Below, piece by piece: positions 7,929 to 19,984 of a stretch of 64,000 nt of DNA. The position numbers and the translations under genes are program-made. Under the pieces are notes generated by a model. It saw nothing but the letters and a program-made list of their open reading frames with translations. It searched no databases and was not told the origin of the DNA. How positions within the stretch are numbered: the first letter of the stretch is position 1; each line of letters begins with the position of its first letter. The stretch is from Bubalus kerabau (taxonomy: Eukaryota > Chordata > Mammalia > Artiodactyla > Bovidae): positions 80,379,482 to 80,443,481 of the forward strand of contig NC_073626.1 of assembly GCF_029407905.1 (NCBI RefSeq), in the 5' to 3' direction.

Positions 7929-10317
7929 TATAACATTTTATTTTAAAATATTTAATCTGTATACTGAAATGTTGAATTTATGGACTCCTTTGTTCTTTGT
8001 TGAGCAAGGATTTTCTTATCATCAAGAAGTTATGGAGTCCACTTTAGATTTCAAGCTTATGCAAAATAAAGTGAAACATTATGGCTTATATACAAGATAT
8101 TCTGTAGGATGTTTTCCTAGGCATCATAGAGAATGCATTATTAAATGATGTTTTCTTCTGTCACTGTTAAGGTTAACGCTGCTCATGTAACTGAATGAAA
8201 CACAAAAATTCTCAATTTGTGACTAGACTCATGAGCAATTAATCTATGCCATTAGGAATAGTATGCTATCCTCAAACAAAGTTCATTTTCTTAAGGTATC
8301 ACATCCAAAATATAAGCATTCTTGCTCGATTGGATTGAGTTGATGTTTTGTATATGAGTTTGGCAGTGGATTATGTGAAGTAGGTGAATCCCAGTTTTGA
8401 TGGGGACAGCAAAGGGTAGTGGGGCGTAAGAGGAAGGCTATGTATCCATCACCTCATGTCTTCCTACTAAGATGCCTAGATGTCTTTGTAATAGCTTCGG
8501 CCTCTGTATTTTGATGGTAGTCATGGGAGGAATCAGATCACTTTTCTTCTCAAGACAACAGCTCTGCTGGTCTCCAATCTGGTCAAATTAGAAACAAACC
8601 GATGACTCCTAAGTGAATCACTCTGGTTACATTTACCTTACTTCAGTGTCTCTTCCCTAACCTTTAAAAGACTTCAGTATCATTATTGCTATAATGCCAG
8701 ATTACCCCAGAACTCTAATGTTATATTGCATTATTTGCCAATGGTCAGGAATTCTGAACTATTGAATTCTTGATTCCTAATATGTGTTCACGCTTTTCTT
8801 TTTTTTTTTTTTTTCATGATTTTCTTTATGCTGTTCTCTGCCTGGATAGACCCACCTCCCTAAGCTAAACCTATTAGACTATCAAGTTATACTCCTGAAT
8901 TCGTATATATGTTACTTCAAACCTCCACTAAAAAATGTGCAAGCTTTTGCGTATTGAGCATCATTGACAAAATGATTGACATATCTGTGACAATAACCGT
9001 ACCAACAGTAAGTCAGTCATTTATATGTATATTATATTATCATAATATCCATTACACTCAACACATTGTATGGCCTTGATCTACATCATGGCTCCTGTGT
9101 ATCTTCTGTATAAAAAAGGACAAAGAAAATGTAATTATTTATATTTCATTATTAGTCATTTTTATAAAACATTTTACAAACAATTTAAATTCATACCTAC
9201 AAAGTAAATCTACTATGATGCCCAAAATTATTTTAATAGCATGTAATTAATAGTACATAGCAACACATTTAGAAGGGTATTATTTTGTTTTACAGTATGA
9301 TTTATATACTCAAATTGAGGTTCAGTGCTCAATGGGCTGATAAAATTGCAACTCCTCACAGCATTAAACATAAACATTATGAATGGAATGGATTTAATCA
9401 TTATTGTTCTTTCATGCAAATCTAAAATACCAAAACAATCTGATGATATTGAACTATTTACAGTACATTAACCACTGGGTTAAATTTTCAAGATTAAAGA
9501 GGTTATAGAAAGAAGAAAATAGTTATTGTCTATTTCTTAGAATTTCTATTATCAACTGATTGTAACATAACTAGTAAAGCTTAGAAAATCCATTTTAACA
9601 GCTATAATATTATCTGTACTAATAAAAAAGCAAATAGTACTAAAAATATTTTCCAGAGGCTGTCAGGTTATATACTTTTAGAATGCTCATAATGTGAGGG
9701 GAGGAGGAAAATGAGGGCGAGAAGGGGTGAGGCCTGGAGGTAGGCTGAAGTGGAAGTGGCAATTTTAGTATAATGGCAGAAGGTCATTTGAATGTCATGG
9801 ACATCTAACTCTGTATTTTAAGTTACCTGTAGAATAACACCATTCATCTCTGAAAACTTTAAGGGAAAGCTATTAAAACACAAAGCCTTTGTGGGAATGT
9901 TTTCTCCCCTGTAGAAATTAGAAAGTGGTGCTAAATTTCATGGTTCAGAACAGGGACAGGGAGTTGTGCAGATACAACAACACATAATCTGAACCACTTA
10001 GTTCAGGGAAAGCCAAAGCTTGGAGCTGTTGGTAACTGTGAGAAGATAGCCCTCTGGGATATCAGACATCTTGGGTACACGGTTGGATATTGCAGAAAAT
10101 CTGGAGTAATGTTTTAGCCACTCTTATCTCAATGTTATAGGCAAGGTGATACGGCTGACATCTGAGGTTCATATAGATTAATACCTATTTTCATATATGA
10201 GTATAATGATATCTTGGAGATTCAGTGAAGAGGTAGAATGTTCTTTCCCCTTATAGTTATTCTCATAGGTTTCATATTCTAGCTGCAGTGACTCTTTGGT
10301 CTGTAAGACGTTTGCTT
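7929..10317. other. 2.4-kb low-copy interval
   Basis: No gene and no recognisable repeat apart from a T-tract at 8798-8814. A purine-rich stretch GGGGAGGAGGAAAATGAGGG lies near 9699. Open frames are short and look random. It is among the longest repeat-poor intervals in the window. Confidence 0.5.
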
Positions 10318-10457
10318 GTTTTTTTTCCCTTACTTGGCTGCCCCACATTTAGTACTATTTGCTTTTTTATTAGTACAGTTCCATGACCAGGGATTGAATC
10401 TGGGCCATGGCAGTAGAAGTGCCAAGTCCTAACCACTAGACCACCAGGGAACTCCCC
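10318..10457 (-). repeat. CHR-type SINE
   Basis: Reverse orientation: T-rich tail at 10318, CCATGACCAGGGATTGAATC (B-box side) and ACCACCAGGGAACTCCC head at the right end. Confidence 0.88.
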
Positions 10458-10694
10458 TGGTCTGTAAGGCATGTATTCTCTTATTCACACACTTGCTGCT
10501 TGCATCAGCTGGGGATGGGCAAAGATTAGGACTTGGACCACTTGCGAGTGCCCTGGGAGTTCCTATTCATCTTTTCCAATAGCATTTGCCATATAACACT
10601 ATCTTGCATTCAGTGCAGTATTATTTTTCAGTTAATTAACATATTTATTCAGCTTTGTGAAAAAAGATAGCCAAAAATTCTATCTGTATGACAT

Positions 10695-10958
10695 TGCTAA
10701 GTTGCTTCAGTTGTGTCCGACTCTGTGCGACCCCATAGACAGCAGCCCACCGGGCTTCCCCGTCTCTGGGATTCTCCAGGCAAGAACACTGGAGTGGGTT
10801 GCCATTTCCTTCTCCAATGCATGAAAGTGAAAAGTGAAAGTGAAGTCGCTCAGTCATGTCCGACTTATAGCGACCCCATGGACTGCAGCCCACCAGGCTC
10901 CTCTGTCCATGGGATTTTCCAGGCAAGAGTACTGGAGTGGGGTGCCATTGCCTTCTCT
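10695..10958 (-). repeat. Bov-A2 SINE
   Basis: Complete dimer in reverse, with the linker complement ATGAAAGTGAAAAGTGAAAG near 10820 and the GGTGCCATTGCCTTCTC end at 10958. Confidence 0.95.
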
Positions 10959-11934
10959 GCTATATGTCATTAGAGGGAAACATAAATTCACACTTTACCA
11001 TCTTGACATCAAGAGACTTTGATGTTATATAATCACATATAACAATGTGTCATTTATAGTTCATTTTTCTTTCATTTGACATTATTTAGATCTTAGGTAC
11101 TTCAACATCTGATGTATATCAATGCCTCATCCTGGATTTGCCAAAAAAGGCCTGTGGAATAGTTTAGACATAGGCACTTGCTGCCTAACTAAGCCTTAAT
11201 ATCCCTGGTAGAAAAAACATTAAAATTTATACTTGTGAAATGAACATTCAGATTTAAAAGTACTATTAAAGTGTGTTGGTGGGAGTCAGGTGTTTTGAAA
11301 ATAACTGAAAGTAAAGAATGACTAATCAGGAAAGATCTTCAAAAGATCCTTTATGAGAGAATTTCTTCATACTTAGTGGGGAACAGGAGATAATAGAGTA
11401 AAAATTTACAAACTCCTCCACAGAACTCACACTCTTTCTTTGAGAACATTCTGTTTCTTTTAATTAGTAAAAATGACAAAAATGATTGCTGCAAAATCAT
11501 AAAACAATACAGAAAGGTATAGAATGAAGAGTAAAAATACTCCTTCATCTGCCCCTTTTCTTCCAATAGCACTTTTCGTTCCCAAATAAACCATTGTTAA
11601 TAGTTTGGTCTATTTCCTCCCAAAACTCTTCTATATGTTCCTGAATATTCTTACACATACATATCCCTAAACTGAGGCAAGTATATAGATAAAGAGAAGG
11701 AGTCATACTGCATATATTGTTCTGTGTGTAGGTATCAAATCCAAGGGAATATAGATATCAACCTGACTTATTACTGATAATGTCAACCTTGATCACTAGT
11801 TAAGGTGGTGTCTGCCCCAGGTTTCTCCACAGCAAAGTTACTATTTTTCCACACTGTCTTCTTTAGAAGTGAGTTGCTAAGTCCAGCCCACACTTAAGGG
11901 AAAGAGAAGTAAGATCCATATCCTGGAGGAAAGC
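10959..11934. other. No gene; possible old L1 3' UTR
   Basis: AT-rich sequence. About 11590-11735 (CTATATGTTCCTGAATATTC; GGAGTCATACTGCATATATT) weakly resembles a reversed L1M 3' UTR. The rest is unassigned. Confidence 0.4.
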
Positions 11935-12141
11935 GTTGTTAGTTGCTCAGTCGTGTCTGACTCTTTGTGATCCCATGGGCTGTAGCCTGCCAAGCTTCTC
12001 TGTCCATGGAATTCTCCAGCCAAGAATACTGGAGTGGGTTGCCATTTCCTTCTCCAGAGGATCTTCCCAACCCAGGGATCAAACCTCGGTCTCCAGCATT
12101 GCAGGCAGATTCTTTACTGACTGAGCCTCCAGGGAAACTCC
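11935..12141 (-). repeat. Bov-tA SINE
   Basis: Reverse Bov-tA from GTTGTTAGTTGCTCAGTCG to GAGCCTCCAGGGAAACTCC. The body is full length. Confidence 0.95.
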
Positions 12142-12179
12142 TATCCTGGAAGAGGAAGTATCTAAATATATTATTTGGA

Positions 12180-12310
12180 ATTCTGTAAGAAAGACTTCCG
12201 TTCTATTCCATTTATTTGTTTAGTCAATAATTTATATGTGTCAATATGGACACATGGATATTTAATTTATTCTTTGGAGTATAACTCAATCCTGTAGAGA
12301 TTTATTTTGT
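12180..12310 (-). repeat. Probable old L1 fragment
   Basis: GTGTCAATATGGACACATGG, TATTCTTTGGAGTATAACTC and TATTTTGTTGCTCAAATTC follow each other as in a reversed mammalian L1 segment. The call rests on recall and the orientation is uncertain. Confidence 0.4.
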
Positions 12311-12723
12311 TGCTCAAATTCACATGCATTTAAATTCATTCACTGTCTCACTCACTCTCTCTCACTCTCTTCAAAGATATATTTAAAAGAGGAGCAGTCA
12401 TAATAGGATTCTATTTATGGTTTTAGCTCCTTACTCATTCCTTTCTCTGTGAGTCACTGGTTTTTAATGTCTGCCTTCTAACGGAGTGAGAGTCAGGTGG
12501 ATGATGAGCTGTGTATGAGGCCACAATCTAAGCTGAGTGGAAACAGCTTAGTGAGGGAGGGATTGGAGCTCTGTGTTCCTTACCAGCTCACACCAAACAC
12601 TTATTATTGACAATATTAATGACTTTTGGACCCTTCAGCACTGTCCATTCCTAATCAAAAGTCAGAAATAACCAAGTTCCCAGAATAGACGGACTAGTTT
12701 ATAAAAAATTCCTCTCTCACTAT

Positions 12724-13095
12724 CTAGTTGGTTTACAGTGTTGTGTTAGTTGGGCTTCCTTTATGGCTCAGCTGGTAAACAATCCACCTGCAATGCAGGA
12801 GACCTGGGTTCAATCCCTGCCTTGGGAAGATCCCCTGGAGAATGGAAAGGCTACCCACTTCAGTCTTCTTGCCTGGAGAATTCCATGGACTGTAAAGTCC
12901 ATGGGGTCGCAAAGAGTCAGACACAACTGAGCAACTTTCACTTTCATAGTTGATATACAATGTTTTGTTAGTTTTACGTATACAGCTCATTGATTCAGTT
13001 TTTGAGATTCTTTCCCATTATAGGTTATTATAAGATATTTAGTATAGTTTCTTGTGCTACACAGTACATCCTTGTTGGTTATCTTTTCAAAACTG
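12724..13095 (-). repeat. L1 3' UTR, split by Bov-tA
   Basis: The artiodactyl L1 3' end motif AGTTGATATACAATGTTTTG, then GTATACAGCTCATTGATTCAG and GTGCTACACAGTACATCC. A Bov-tA at 12752-12946 interrupts it and duplicates the AGTTG...TTAGTT segment. Confidence 0.75.
12752..12946 (+). repeat. Bov-tA SINE inside L1
   Basis: Head GGGCTTCCTTTATGGCTCAG, body, and a GCAACTTTCACTTTCAT end. It is flanked by a long imperfect duplication of ~27 bp (about 12725-12751 and 12949-12975). Confidence 0.93.
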
Positions 13096-13207
13096 TATTT
13101 TAATTGAATCCATGTTTGGGAATGTATTTCAGAGAACTAGTGAATTCATAATAGGAATCTTTAAATGTAGTGACCACAGCAGCTGTTATTTCATCATGCC
13201 ATTGAGC

Positions 13208-13450
13208 AATGTTTATTTATTTATTTATTTTTGGCTGTGCTGAATCTTCATTGCTGCATATGGGCCTTCTCCAGTTGTGGTGATGGGGGCTACTCATTGT
13301 TACTGTAAGGGGGCTTCTCATTGTGGTGGCTTCTCTTGTTGTGGCTCTCAGGCTCTAGAGCACAGGCTCAGTAGTTGTGGCAGAGGGGCTTAGTTATTCC
13401 ACGGCATGTGGGATCCTCCCTGGCCAGGGATTGAACCCAAGTTTCCTGCT
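13208..13450 (-). repeat. Long CHR (CHRL-type) SINE, truncated
   Basis: Reverse orientation: (TATT)n tail at 13208, TTGGCTGTGCTGAATCTTC, and repeated GTTGTGG blocks of the long CHR form, reaching CCAGGGATTGAACCC. The head is missing. Confidence 0.85.
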
Positions 13451-13745
13451 GTTTTCTAAGTTTATCATCAACCTCTTTCTTCAGATTATCTCTGAACGTG
13501 GATAACTATCAGGTTCCTTTCAGTTGAGATTATAAGAAAGTTAACAGTCACTATTTCATGCCCACTTAGGAGACCTGCCTTGGAGGTTTGAGTTGGGATC
13601 GTCTAGCATAATACATGGATCATGGGGTGTGTAGAAAATGAAAATTCACTTGGTCATGGAGGGATCTCTGAGAAAATCTGAAAAAATGTTCCACAACAGC
13701 TGAAACTAAGGCTCGACCAGAGGTTGTATGACTGCCAACTGAACA
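13451..13745. other. No recognised feature
   Basis: Low-copy sequence between the CHR SINE and MER5A. No open frame or repeat was recognised. Confidence 0.45.
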
Positions 13746-13915
13746 TTGGCTCTCAAACTCGGCTATCTATAACTCTGGAGTCTTTAAAATTCCTAAGTTC
13801 CAAGCTGGGCCCTGGACAAATGGAGTGAGAATCTCTGGGGACACAGCTCAGGCATCAGTGGTTTTTAAAGCTCCTCGTGTGATTCCAATGTATAACCAAG
13901 GTTGGAAATTCCTGC
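13746..13915 (+). mobile_element. MER5A-like hAT-Charlie relic
   Basis: Starts near TTGGCTCTCAAACT. The body has GCTGGGCCCTGG, GAATCTCTGGGG, AGCTCCTCGTGTGATTCCAATG and CCAAGGTTGG, as in the MER5 non-autonomous family. It is old and has no coding capacity. Confidence 0.7.
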
Positions 13916-14407
13916 ACAGAGGGATGCCCTAGGTAGTTACAGAATAGCTGGGTACTTGGATAATAATAAAACAGAGGGTTCAAATGCATAGTTAACAGTG
14001 GCGGGTGTTCAAAATTGTAGGTAATCCATTGCTAAAATGAGCTTCTATTTAAATGATCAATCCCGAACAGCAGCACTAATGTTACAAACAGCAGGGATTT
14101 ATTTACTTATCACTATTAATTCTCCAGAATGATCATGTGGAGACAAGCAGGCAATTATACAGATAAAGAGATAATACACGTTACTAAGAAAACTTAAAAT
14201 TCAAGTTTCAGATGTTGTCTGGCATGTGAACAGGGTGGCACCACCAATGTGCTCACTGTACCAGGCCAGGGCCGACTGAGATTCCACATCCTGCAGCACC
14301 ACCAGACCAGCTCAGGCTACAGGCCTCCTCAGCCACCTTTTAAACTTGCAAGAATAGAGGGTAAGCATGATCAAGGTCAAGGACTTTAAATCCAGGCAAA
14401 TCTGGAT
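13916..14407. other. No recognised feature
   Basis: Low-copy DNA. A locally GC-richer stretch at 14220-14340 (for example CAGGCCAGGGCCGACTGAG) shows no splice or coding signal I can support. Confidence 0.45.
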
Positions 14408-14645
14408 TCTAATAACAGTTAATACTTATATAGGGTTTTCCATATGCCAGACACTGTACTAAGTGCTTTAGGTATTAACTTATTTGAATCTTACAATCTC
14501 TCTAGAAGGTAGGTATTAGCATCTGTTCCTTACAGAGGTGACCTGAAGCCCAGAGAGTTTAAGGAACTTGTCTGAGGTCTTACAGGTAGTGTGTTACAGA
14601 ATTCAGGATTTGAACCCAGAAAGGGTGGCTCTTGATTCTGTACTT
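14408..14645 (-). repeat. MIR SINE
   Basis: Reverse MIR: CCATATGCCAGACACTGTACT, AGTGCTTTAGGTATTAACTT, GAAGCCCAGAGAGTTTAAGG, GGATTTGAACCCAG. Nearly full length and mammal-wide. Confidence 0.88.
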
Positions 14646-14746
14646 TTATATGTTACTCAACACTTCTGCAAACCAGGGAGGCAACCAGCCTTCGGTATAT
14701 TATTGAGTCTCACTGTCTCATTTTAATAATATTTATGTTACAGGAT

Positions 14747-15028
14747 GGGAGAAGGCAATGGCACCCCACTCCAGTACTCTTGCCTGGAAAATCCCATGGA
14801 CGGAGGAGCCTGGTGGGCTGCAGTCCATGGGGTCGCTAAGAGTCGGACAGGACTGAGTGACTTCACTTTCACTTTTCACTTTCATGCACTGGAGAAGGAA
14901 ATGGCAACCCACACCTGTGTTCTTGCCTGGAGAATCCCAGGGATGGGGGAGCCTGGTGGGCTGCCGTCTCTGGGGTCGCACAGAGTTGGACACGACTGAA
15001 GCAACTCAGCAGCAGCAACAGCAGCAGC
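14747..15028 (+). repeat. Bov-A2 SINE with 12-bp TSD
   Basis: Complete dimer ending in a (CAGCAG/CAACAG) tail. A perfect duplication ATGTTACAGGAT flanks it at 14735-14746 and 15029-15040, which fixes the element ends exactly. Confidence 0.97.
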
Positions 15029-15040
15029 ATGTTACAGGAT

Positions 15041-15660
15041 TATTGGGAGGGAAACAGCTGGTATAATGCTTGGCACAGTTTTGTTTCTGTTAATGCTATT
15101 CTCCACTGCCAGGCAGGTTATTGTCAGCTCCTTCTGCCCTGTGGGCCTGAGTGGAGGACTTGTATGTTTACTTAATGATTAGCTAAGAGAGACTAGCAGA
15201 GCTTTGCAGTTAATTTTTCTTGTCTCTACTTCAGAATATAAGATAATAGATACTAGTATTGTACCCAAACAAATTCCACATTCTCGCAGACCACACTTAG
15301 GAGTAACGATTTCATTTTTGCACCTTGTTTTATGTTCCTGGATATGTTTCAGTGTCTCCTAGTTTACAGTCTGTGGGAACTTGAATCGAATTTGTATCCT
15401 GCTGTTGTGTGAATCATGGTGCTTTTCAGGCCTACTTTTTTTTCAGGTCTCCTTTTGCTTTTCTGTGTATTCATTCTATTGATTTTTGAGAGTTTGATAT
15501 TGAACCTCCAACTAAAAACCTTAATTTCTCTGCTTAAAAAATCATTGTAATATATAGTGAAACTATATGTAACTTTGTTCTGTATTTTCCAAGTCTCCTA
15601 TAAATGTGTTATCATACTTTCACAATTTAAAAAATAAAAAATAAAGAGAAAAAAAGAACT
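15041..15660 (+). other. Unassigned sequence with A-rich end
   Basis: AT-rich DNA ending in AAAAAATAAAAAATAAAGAGAAAA (about 15629-15655), preceded by GATTTTTGAGAGTTTGATATTG and TCTATAAATGTGTTATCATAC-type text. The A-rich end on the plus side suggests an unrecognised retro-element 3' end. No gene was found. Confidence 0.35.
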
Positions 15661-15913
15661 AATGATTTTCAGAAGATGATTAATTTCAGCCACTTTTGTC
15701 CTGAGTAAAATCAGCTTCACTACAACTTGGCTGTACTGTTTAGCTAAGTTAAGAAATGCACTCCCCCTTCTCCCGCCACCAAGGGAGTCATTATGTATTG
15801 GGCACTACTCTTTAAACACGTTTCTGGAAGCAGAAATCCAAAAATCCAGTCTTGGTAGTTGAAGTGGAGACGAAAGAATTGCTTTCCTTTGCCACTTAAA
15901 AAGTTTACATGTT

Positions 15914-16100
15914 ATGGCTCCATTTACATGAAATTTCCAGAATAAGGGAATTCACAGAGACTCAGACGATAAAGAGCGAGAATGGGGAGTGACTGCTAGT
16001 GGGTGTGGGTTTCTTTTTGAGATGACAACAATGTTCTGAAATTAGATGGCGATAATGATGGCACAATTCTCTGAACATACAGACAAAGAAACTGACTTGT
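15914..16100 (+). repeat. Old L1 3' UTR fragment
   Basis: GGCTCCATTTACATGAAATTTCC, GATGACAACAATGTTCTGAAATT and similar text are typical of plus-strand L1M 3' UTRs. It is followed by the 3' end of a younger L1. Confidence 0.55.
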
Positions 16101-16111
16101 ACAGTAACACG

Positions 16112-16293
16112 ATACTGGATGCTTGGGGCTGGTGCACTGGGACGACCCAGAGGGATGGTATGGGGAGGGAGGTGGGAGGAGGGTTCAGGATGAGGAACAC
16201 ATGTATACCTGTGGCAGATTCATTTTGATATTTGGCAAAACTAATACAAATATGTAAAGTTTAAAAATAAAATTAAATTAAAAAAAAAATAAA
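16112..16293 (+). repeat. Artiodactyl L1 3' end
   Basis: ACTGGATGCTTGGGGCTGG, CACATGTATACCTGTGGCAG and an A-rich tail ending near 16293. It is the same family as the reversed copy at 3708-4387, and only the 3' UTR is present. Confidence 0.88.
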
Positions 16294-16741
16294 TGAGTGA
16301 ATTTCACAGCATGTAAGTATCTTAAAAATGCTGTTATAAAACAAAATCATTCATGTGAATGTTGTTGACTTTGTCTTGTATGCCTTCAGTGGTGCCGAGG
16401 AGGAGGAAGGCACCAGCTAGATGGATGTTTTACAGATGACTGCTGCTCACCTTAGCAGTGATAGATGGATAGCACTGCTACAGAATGTAGGATTTTGATG
16501 ACAGTTTTCAGGTTGAGTAACTGAGAGGCTATTTGTGGTGACCAAGTTCTCTGCAGGGATTCTAAGCCAAATTCCTAATCTATTGCTATCCTAAGCAAAG
16601 CCTGATTATCCAGAGCTATGATGAGAGTGATCAGGTATGTCCAAAGCTCTTGGCATATTGTGATTTGCATGGTACCTATCACAGGGTCATTAAATTTGTG
16701 ATAAATGAGTAAATGAGTAACTGAGACTCCCTAAAATCTGG
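16294..16741. other. No recognised feature
   Basis: Low-copy DNA between the L1 3' end and BovB. No supported gene or repeat. Confidence 0.45.
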
Positions 16742-17410
16742 CTTAAAACTCAACATTTAAAAAATGAAGATCATGGCATCTGGGGAAACAATGGAAACAG
16801 TGACAGATTTTATTTTCTTGGGCTCCAAAATCACTGCAGATGGTGACTGCAGCCATGAAATTAAAAGACTCTTGCTCCTTGGAAGAAAAGCTATGACCAA
16901 CTTAGACAGCATGTTAAAAAGCAGAGACATGACTTTGCTGACAAAGGTCTGTCTAGTCAAAGCTATGGTTTTTCCATGAGTCACGTATGGATGTGAGAGT
17001 TGGACCATAAAGAAAGCTGAGCACCAAAGAATTGATGTGTTTGAACTGTGGTGTTGGACAAGGCTCTTGAGAGTCCCTTGGACTGCAAGGAGAACAAACC
17101 TCTCAATACTAAATGAAATCAGTCCTGAATATTTATTGGAAGGACTGATACTGAAGCTGAAGCTCCAATACTTTGGCCACCTGATGCGAAGAACTGACTC
17201 ATTGGAAAAGACCCTGATGCCGGGAAAGAATGGAGGCCGGAGGAGAAGGGGATGACAGAGGATGAGATGGTTGGATGGCATCACTGACTTGATAGACATG
17301 AGTTTGAGTAAACTCTGAGAGTTGGTAATGGACAGGGAAGCCTGGTGTGCTTCAGTCCATGAGGCAGAAAAGAGCTGGACACGACTGAGTGACTGAACTA
17401 CTGAACTGAT
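16742..17410 (+). repeat. BovB LINE 3' third, decayed ORF
   Basis: Covers the end of the BovB ORF (DFIFLGSKITADGDCSHEIK near 16806; later LWCWTRLLRVPWTARRTN) and the 3' UTR up to GACTGAACTACTGAACTG. Stops at about 16978 and 17251 break the frame. It is 5'-truncated just after the RT core. Confidence 0.93.
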
Positions 17411-17640
17411 GGATCCTCCGGGTTGGAATAAAGTCTCTGAACACAAATAGTTATTTTTTTGTTTGTTTTTTAACACCTGGGACAACTGCAATGTGCTCTG
17501 AATTACATTGATACAGTATTTAGAACATCCATACACAATGAATTATATTAATATATTTACTTTTTGAAAGACTTCAGGATACAAAAATAATGCCCTCTCC
17601 CTCTCTCTCCTCAGTACTTAGGCATTACTTAGTCTTTACA

Positions 17641-18030
17641 ATTTTTTTTTTAATTGAAGTATAGTTGATTTACAATGTTGTGTTACAATGGTTGTGTTCA
17701 GGTGTACAGCAAAGTGATTCAGCTATACATATACATAGTTATATATGTATGTGTACACACACACACACACACTCTTTTTCAGATTCTTTTCCATTATAGG
17801 TTGTAATAAGATAAAGAATATAGTTCCATGTGCTATACAATAGGGCCTTGTTTATTTATTTTTATATATAGTTGTATATATCTGTTAATCCCAAGCCCCT
17901 AATTTATCCCTTCCCTCCTTTCCCTTTGGTACTCACATGTTTTTTGAGTCTGTGAGTCTGTTTATGCTTTGTAACCAGTTTCATTTGTATTTTTTAGATT
18001 CCACATATAAGTAATATCATATGATTAAGA
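17641..18030 (-). repeat. L1 3' UTR with CA microsatellite
   Basis: Poly(T) start at 17642 (the tail in reverse), AGTATAGTTGATTTACAATG, GGTGTACAGCAAAGTGATTC and TGTGCTATACAATAGGGCC. An (AC)n tract lies at 17755-17772. Artiodactyl L1 3' end in reverse. Confidence 0.85.
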
Positions 18031-18356
18031 GAAGATGAGGGTGTGGGTGTGGGTGGATGGGTTGCGGGGGAATGATTCTATTTAAACTATTCCTTAGAAC
18101 AATAGTGACACCCTGTGGTAAATTCTTATTATAGGCTATAGTATACAGTGGATGGGTGTGGGTTCCCTACTTGTCTACTTGAAGGAAGAAAGTACTGTCA
18201 ACCAAATTAATCAGACTTCAAATTAAATGAGAATGTACTGAGTGCCTCCTATGTACAGGAACTATGCCAGTGCCTTCATAGATATTATTTCTTTCTAGTA
18301 TTCATCCAGATGACCAGAGGCTAAACTAATTTTATATGTATCTGTGTCTCACTGTG

Positions 18357-18560
18357 GGGTTTCCTAGCTGGCTAAGTGGTAAAGAATCTGCCTGCCAATG
18401 CTGGAGACTTGAGTTTGATCCCTGGGTTGAGAAGATCCCCTGGTGAAGGAAATGGAAACCCACTCCAGTATTCTTGCCTGGGAAATCCCATGGACAGAGG
18501 AGCCTGGTGGGTTATTGCCCATGGGTGGCAAAAGAGTTGGATATAATTTAGCAATCCAGA
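18357..18560 (+). repeat. Bov-tA SINE
   Basis: Head GGGGTTTCCTAGCTGGCTAAG, body and end, all more diverged than most copies here. Its 3' part is also degraded (GAGTTGGATATAATTTAGC). Confidence 0.9.
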
Positions 18561-18865
18561 ACTCCTAAAATTGTATGGAAAATATGTGTATATGTGTTTC
18601 TAGGGAAATGGACTCTTAGCTTTAGTAATATACTCCCATAGGTTCCTTGCTCCCATAACACTTGACATTGCTCCCTTAGAGCATGTCTCTAACAATGCCA
18701 TTATGATATATTTGAACTAGCTTCATCAATCTCTTTTTCTTTGTAAGCTGCCATTTCTTCCAGCAAACGATGCTCACCCTAGGCTTAAAAGCAAACTTAA
18801 AAAAACTTCAAAGAAAAAAGGAAAGAGAGGCAGAAAGAAAAAAGCCAAGAAGAATAAGGCTAGAT

Positions 18866-19010
18866 AGCAGCACAACAGCGTAGAGTGAAAAGAGCATTGG
18901 AATCTGTCAGTTTCAAATCTATCACTTCTGCCCATTTGAGCTTAGTCAAGTTAGTTATTCTTTGAGTCTTAATTTCTTCATCTGCAAAATGGAGATAATA
19001 ATGTCAGAGA
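18866..19010 (+). repeat. MIR SINE fragment
   Basis: TTAATTTCTTCATCTGCAAAATGGAGATAATAAT is the hallmark MIR core and 3' side, preceded by a TAGTCAAGTTAGTTATTC-like stretch (18943-18961). Confidence 0.8.
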
Positions 19011-19024
19011 ATTAGTCCAAGAAT

Positions 19025-19340
19025 CAATAGATGGCAACAAGTTTTTAGATACAATTAAATGTATAATCCATGAGAGAAAAAAGTGATAAAATGAACTTTA
19101 TTAAAATTTAAAACTTCTGTTGTGCAAAAGAGACTAAGATAATGAAAAGACTCTGGGGGTCCAGAGGTTAGGACTCAGCGCTTTCACTGCCATGGCCCCA
19201 AGTTTTTATCCCTAGTTAGGGAACTAAGATCCCGCAAGCTGCATGGAGTGGTCAAAAAACAAAAAGCCCCAGACTGAGAGAAAATATTTGCAAACAGATA
19301 TCTAGTAAAGGATTTGTATTCAAAATATATAGAGAATCCA
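19025..19340 (+). repeat. L1 ORF2 fragment, split by CHR SINE
   Basis: Plus-strand ORF2 text: AACTTTATTAAAATTTAAAAC, TTCTGTTGTGCAAAAGAGAC, then after the SINE AGAAAATATTTGCAAACAG and AAAGGATTTGTATTCAAAATA. Old and non-coding. Confidence 0.75.
19152..19267 (+). repeat. CHR-type SINE nested in L1
   Basis: TCTGGGGGTCCAGAGGTTAG head (first bases missing), CCTAGTTAGGGAACTAAGATC, and a CAAAAAACAAAAAG tail. Confidence 0.85.
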
Positions 19341-19984
19341 CTGAGAAAACTTATGCTTTTAAATTTGAAAGTGATAATCTATTATACAAACATACATTTT
19401 TATTTATAACGCAAATTTTTCTGATTATTAAATAGTGCGATCAGCATAGAAAACATAAAAATGAGTGAAAAGGATAAAGAAAAAAAGTTAGTGTACCCCA
19501 TAGCTCAGCAATAACAATTGTTAACATTTTGATGTTTTTCTTTCCTTTTTTGCTAAGCATTCATGCATATATTCATGTGGTATCATTAGTTAACTGATGT
19601 TTAAAGTTATCCTGTTTGTTCCACCTGTGGGCAGGGTTGGGGGTGGGGGTGGTCTGGATTTCTATGGAGAGGAGGAGCGCCTTTCCAACACAGAGGTATA
19701 GAGTGTCCAATCCTGGTCTATTGGATGACATCAGCTGAGCTCTGGAGCTGCACCTGGGTCAGGGTTGAGAAGAGAAGGTAGATGTTCTCCTCAGATATGT
19801 GCTTGCTGCCTCTTCTGTCTCTGAACAGATCCAGTCTGTGTTTGAGTGTGCATGTGTGAGCATGCACACACAAAAAGAAAGAAGGTAGAGAGGCCAGGGC
19901 TGACCCTGAGTGCTTGCGCTGCTGGCTGCACACGGGCTAGGATGGTTTTAGGAAGCCCCTTCTCAAGGGCTTTTTCCTTGAGAA
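19341..19984. other. No gene; possible L1 relic, then low-copy
   Basis: About 19380-19610 is AT-rich and could be an L1 3' UTR (AACAATTGTTAACATTTTGATG). From 19610 a G-rich stretch, GGGTTGGGGGTGGGGGTGG, and low-copy sequence follow. No coding evidence. Confidence 0.4.

Noticed and set aside
16757..17536. 259-codon minus-strand open frame, the second longest in the window
   Set aside because: It is the antisense of a plus-strand BovB (16742-17410). The same hydrophobic antisense pattern recurs opposite several BovB copies in the window, so it is not a gene.
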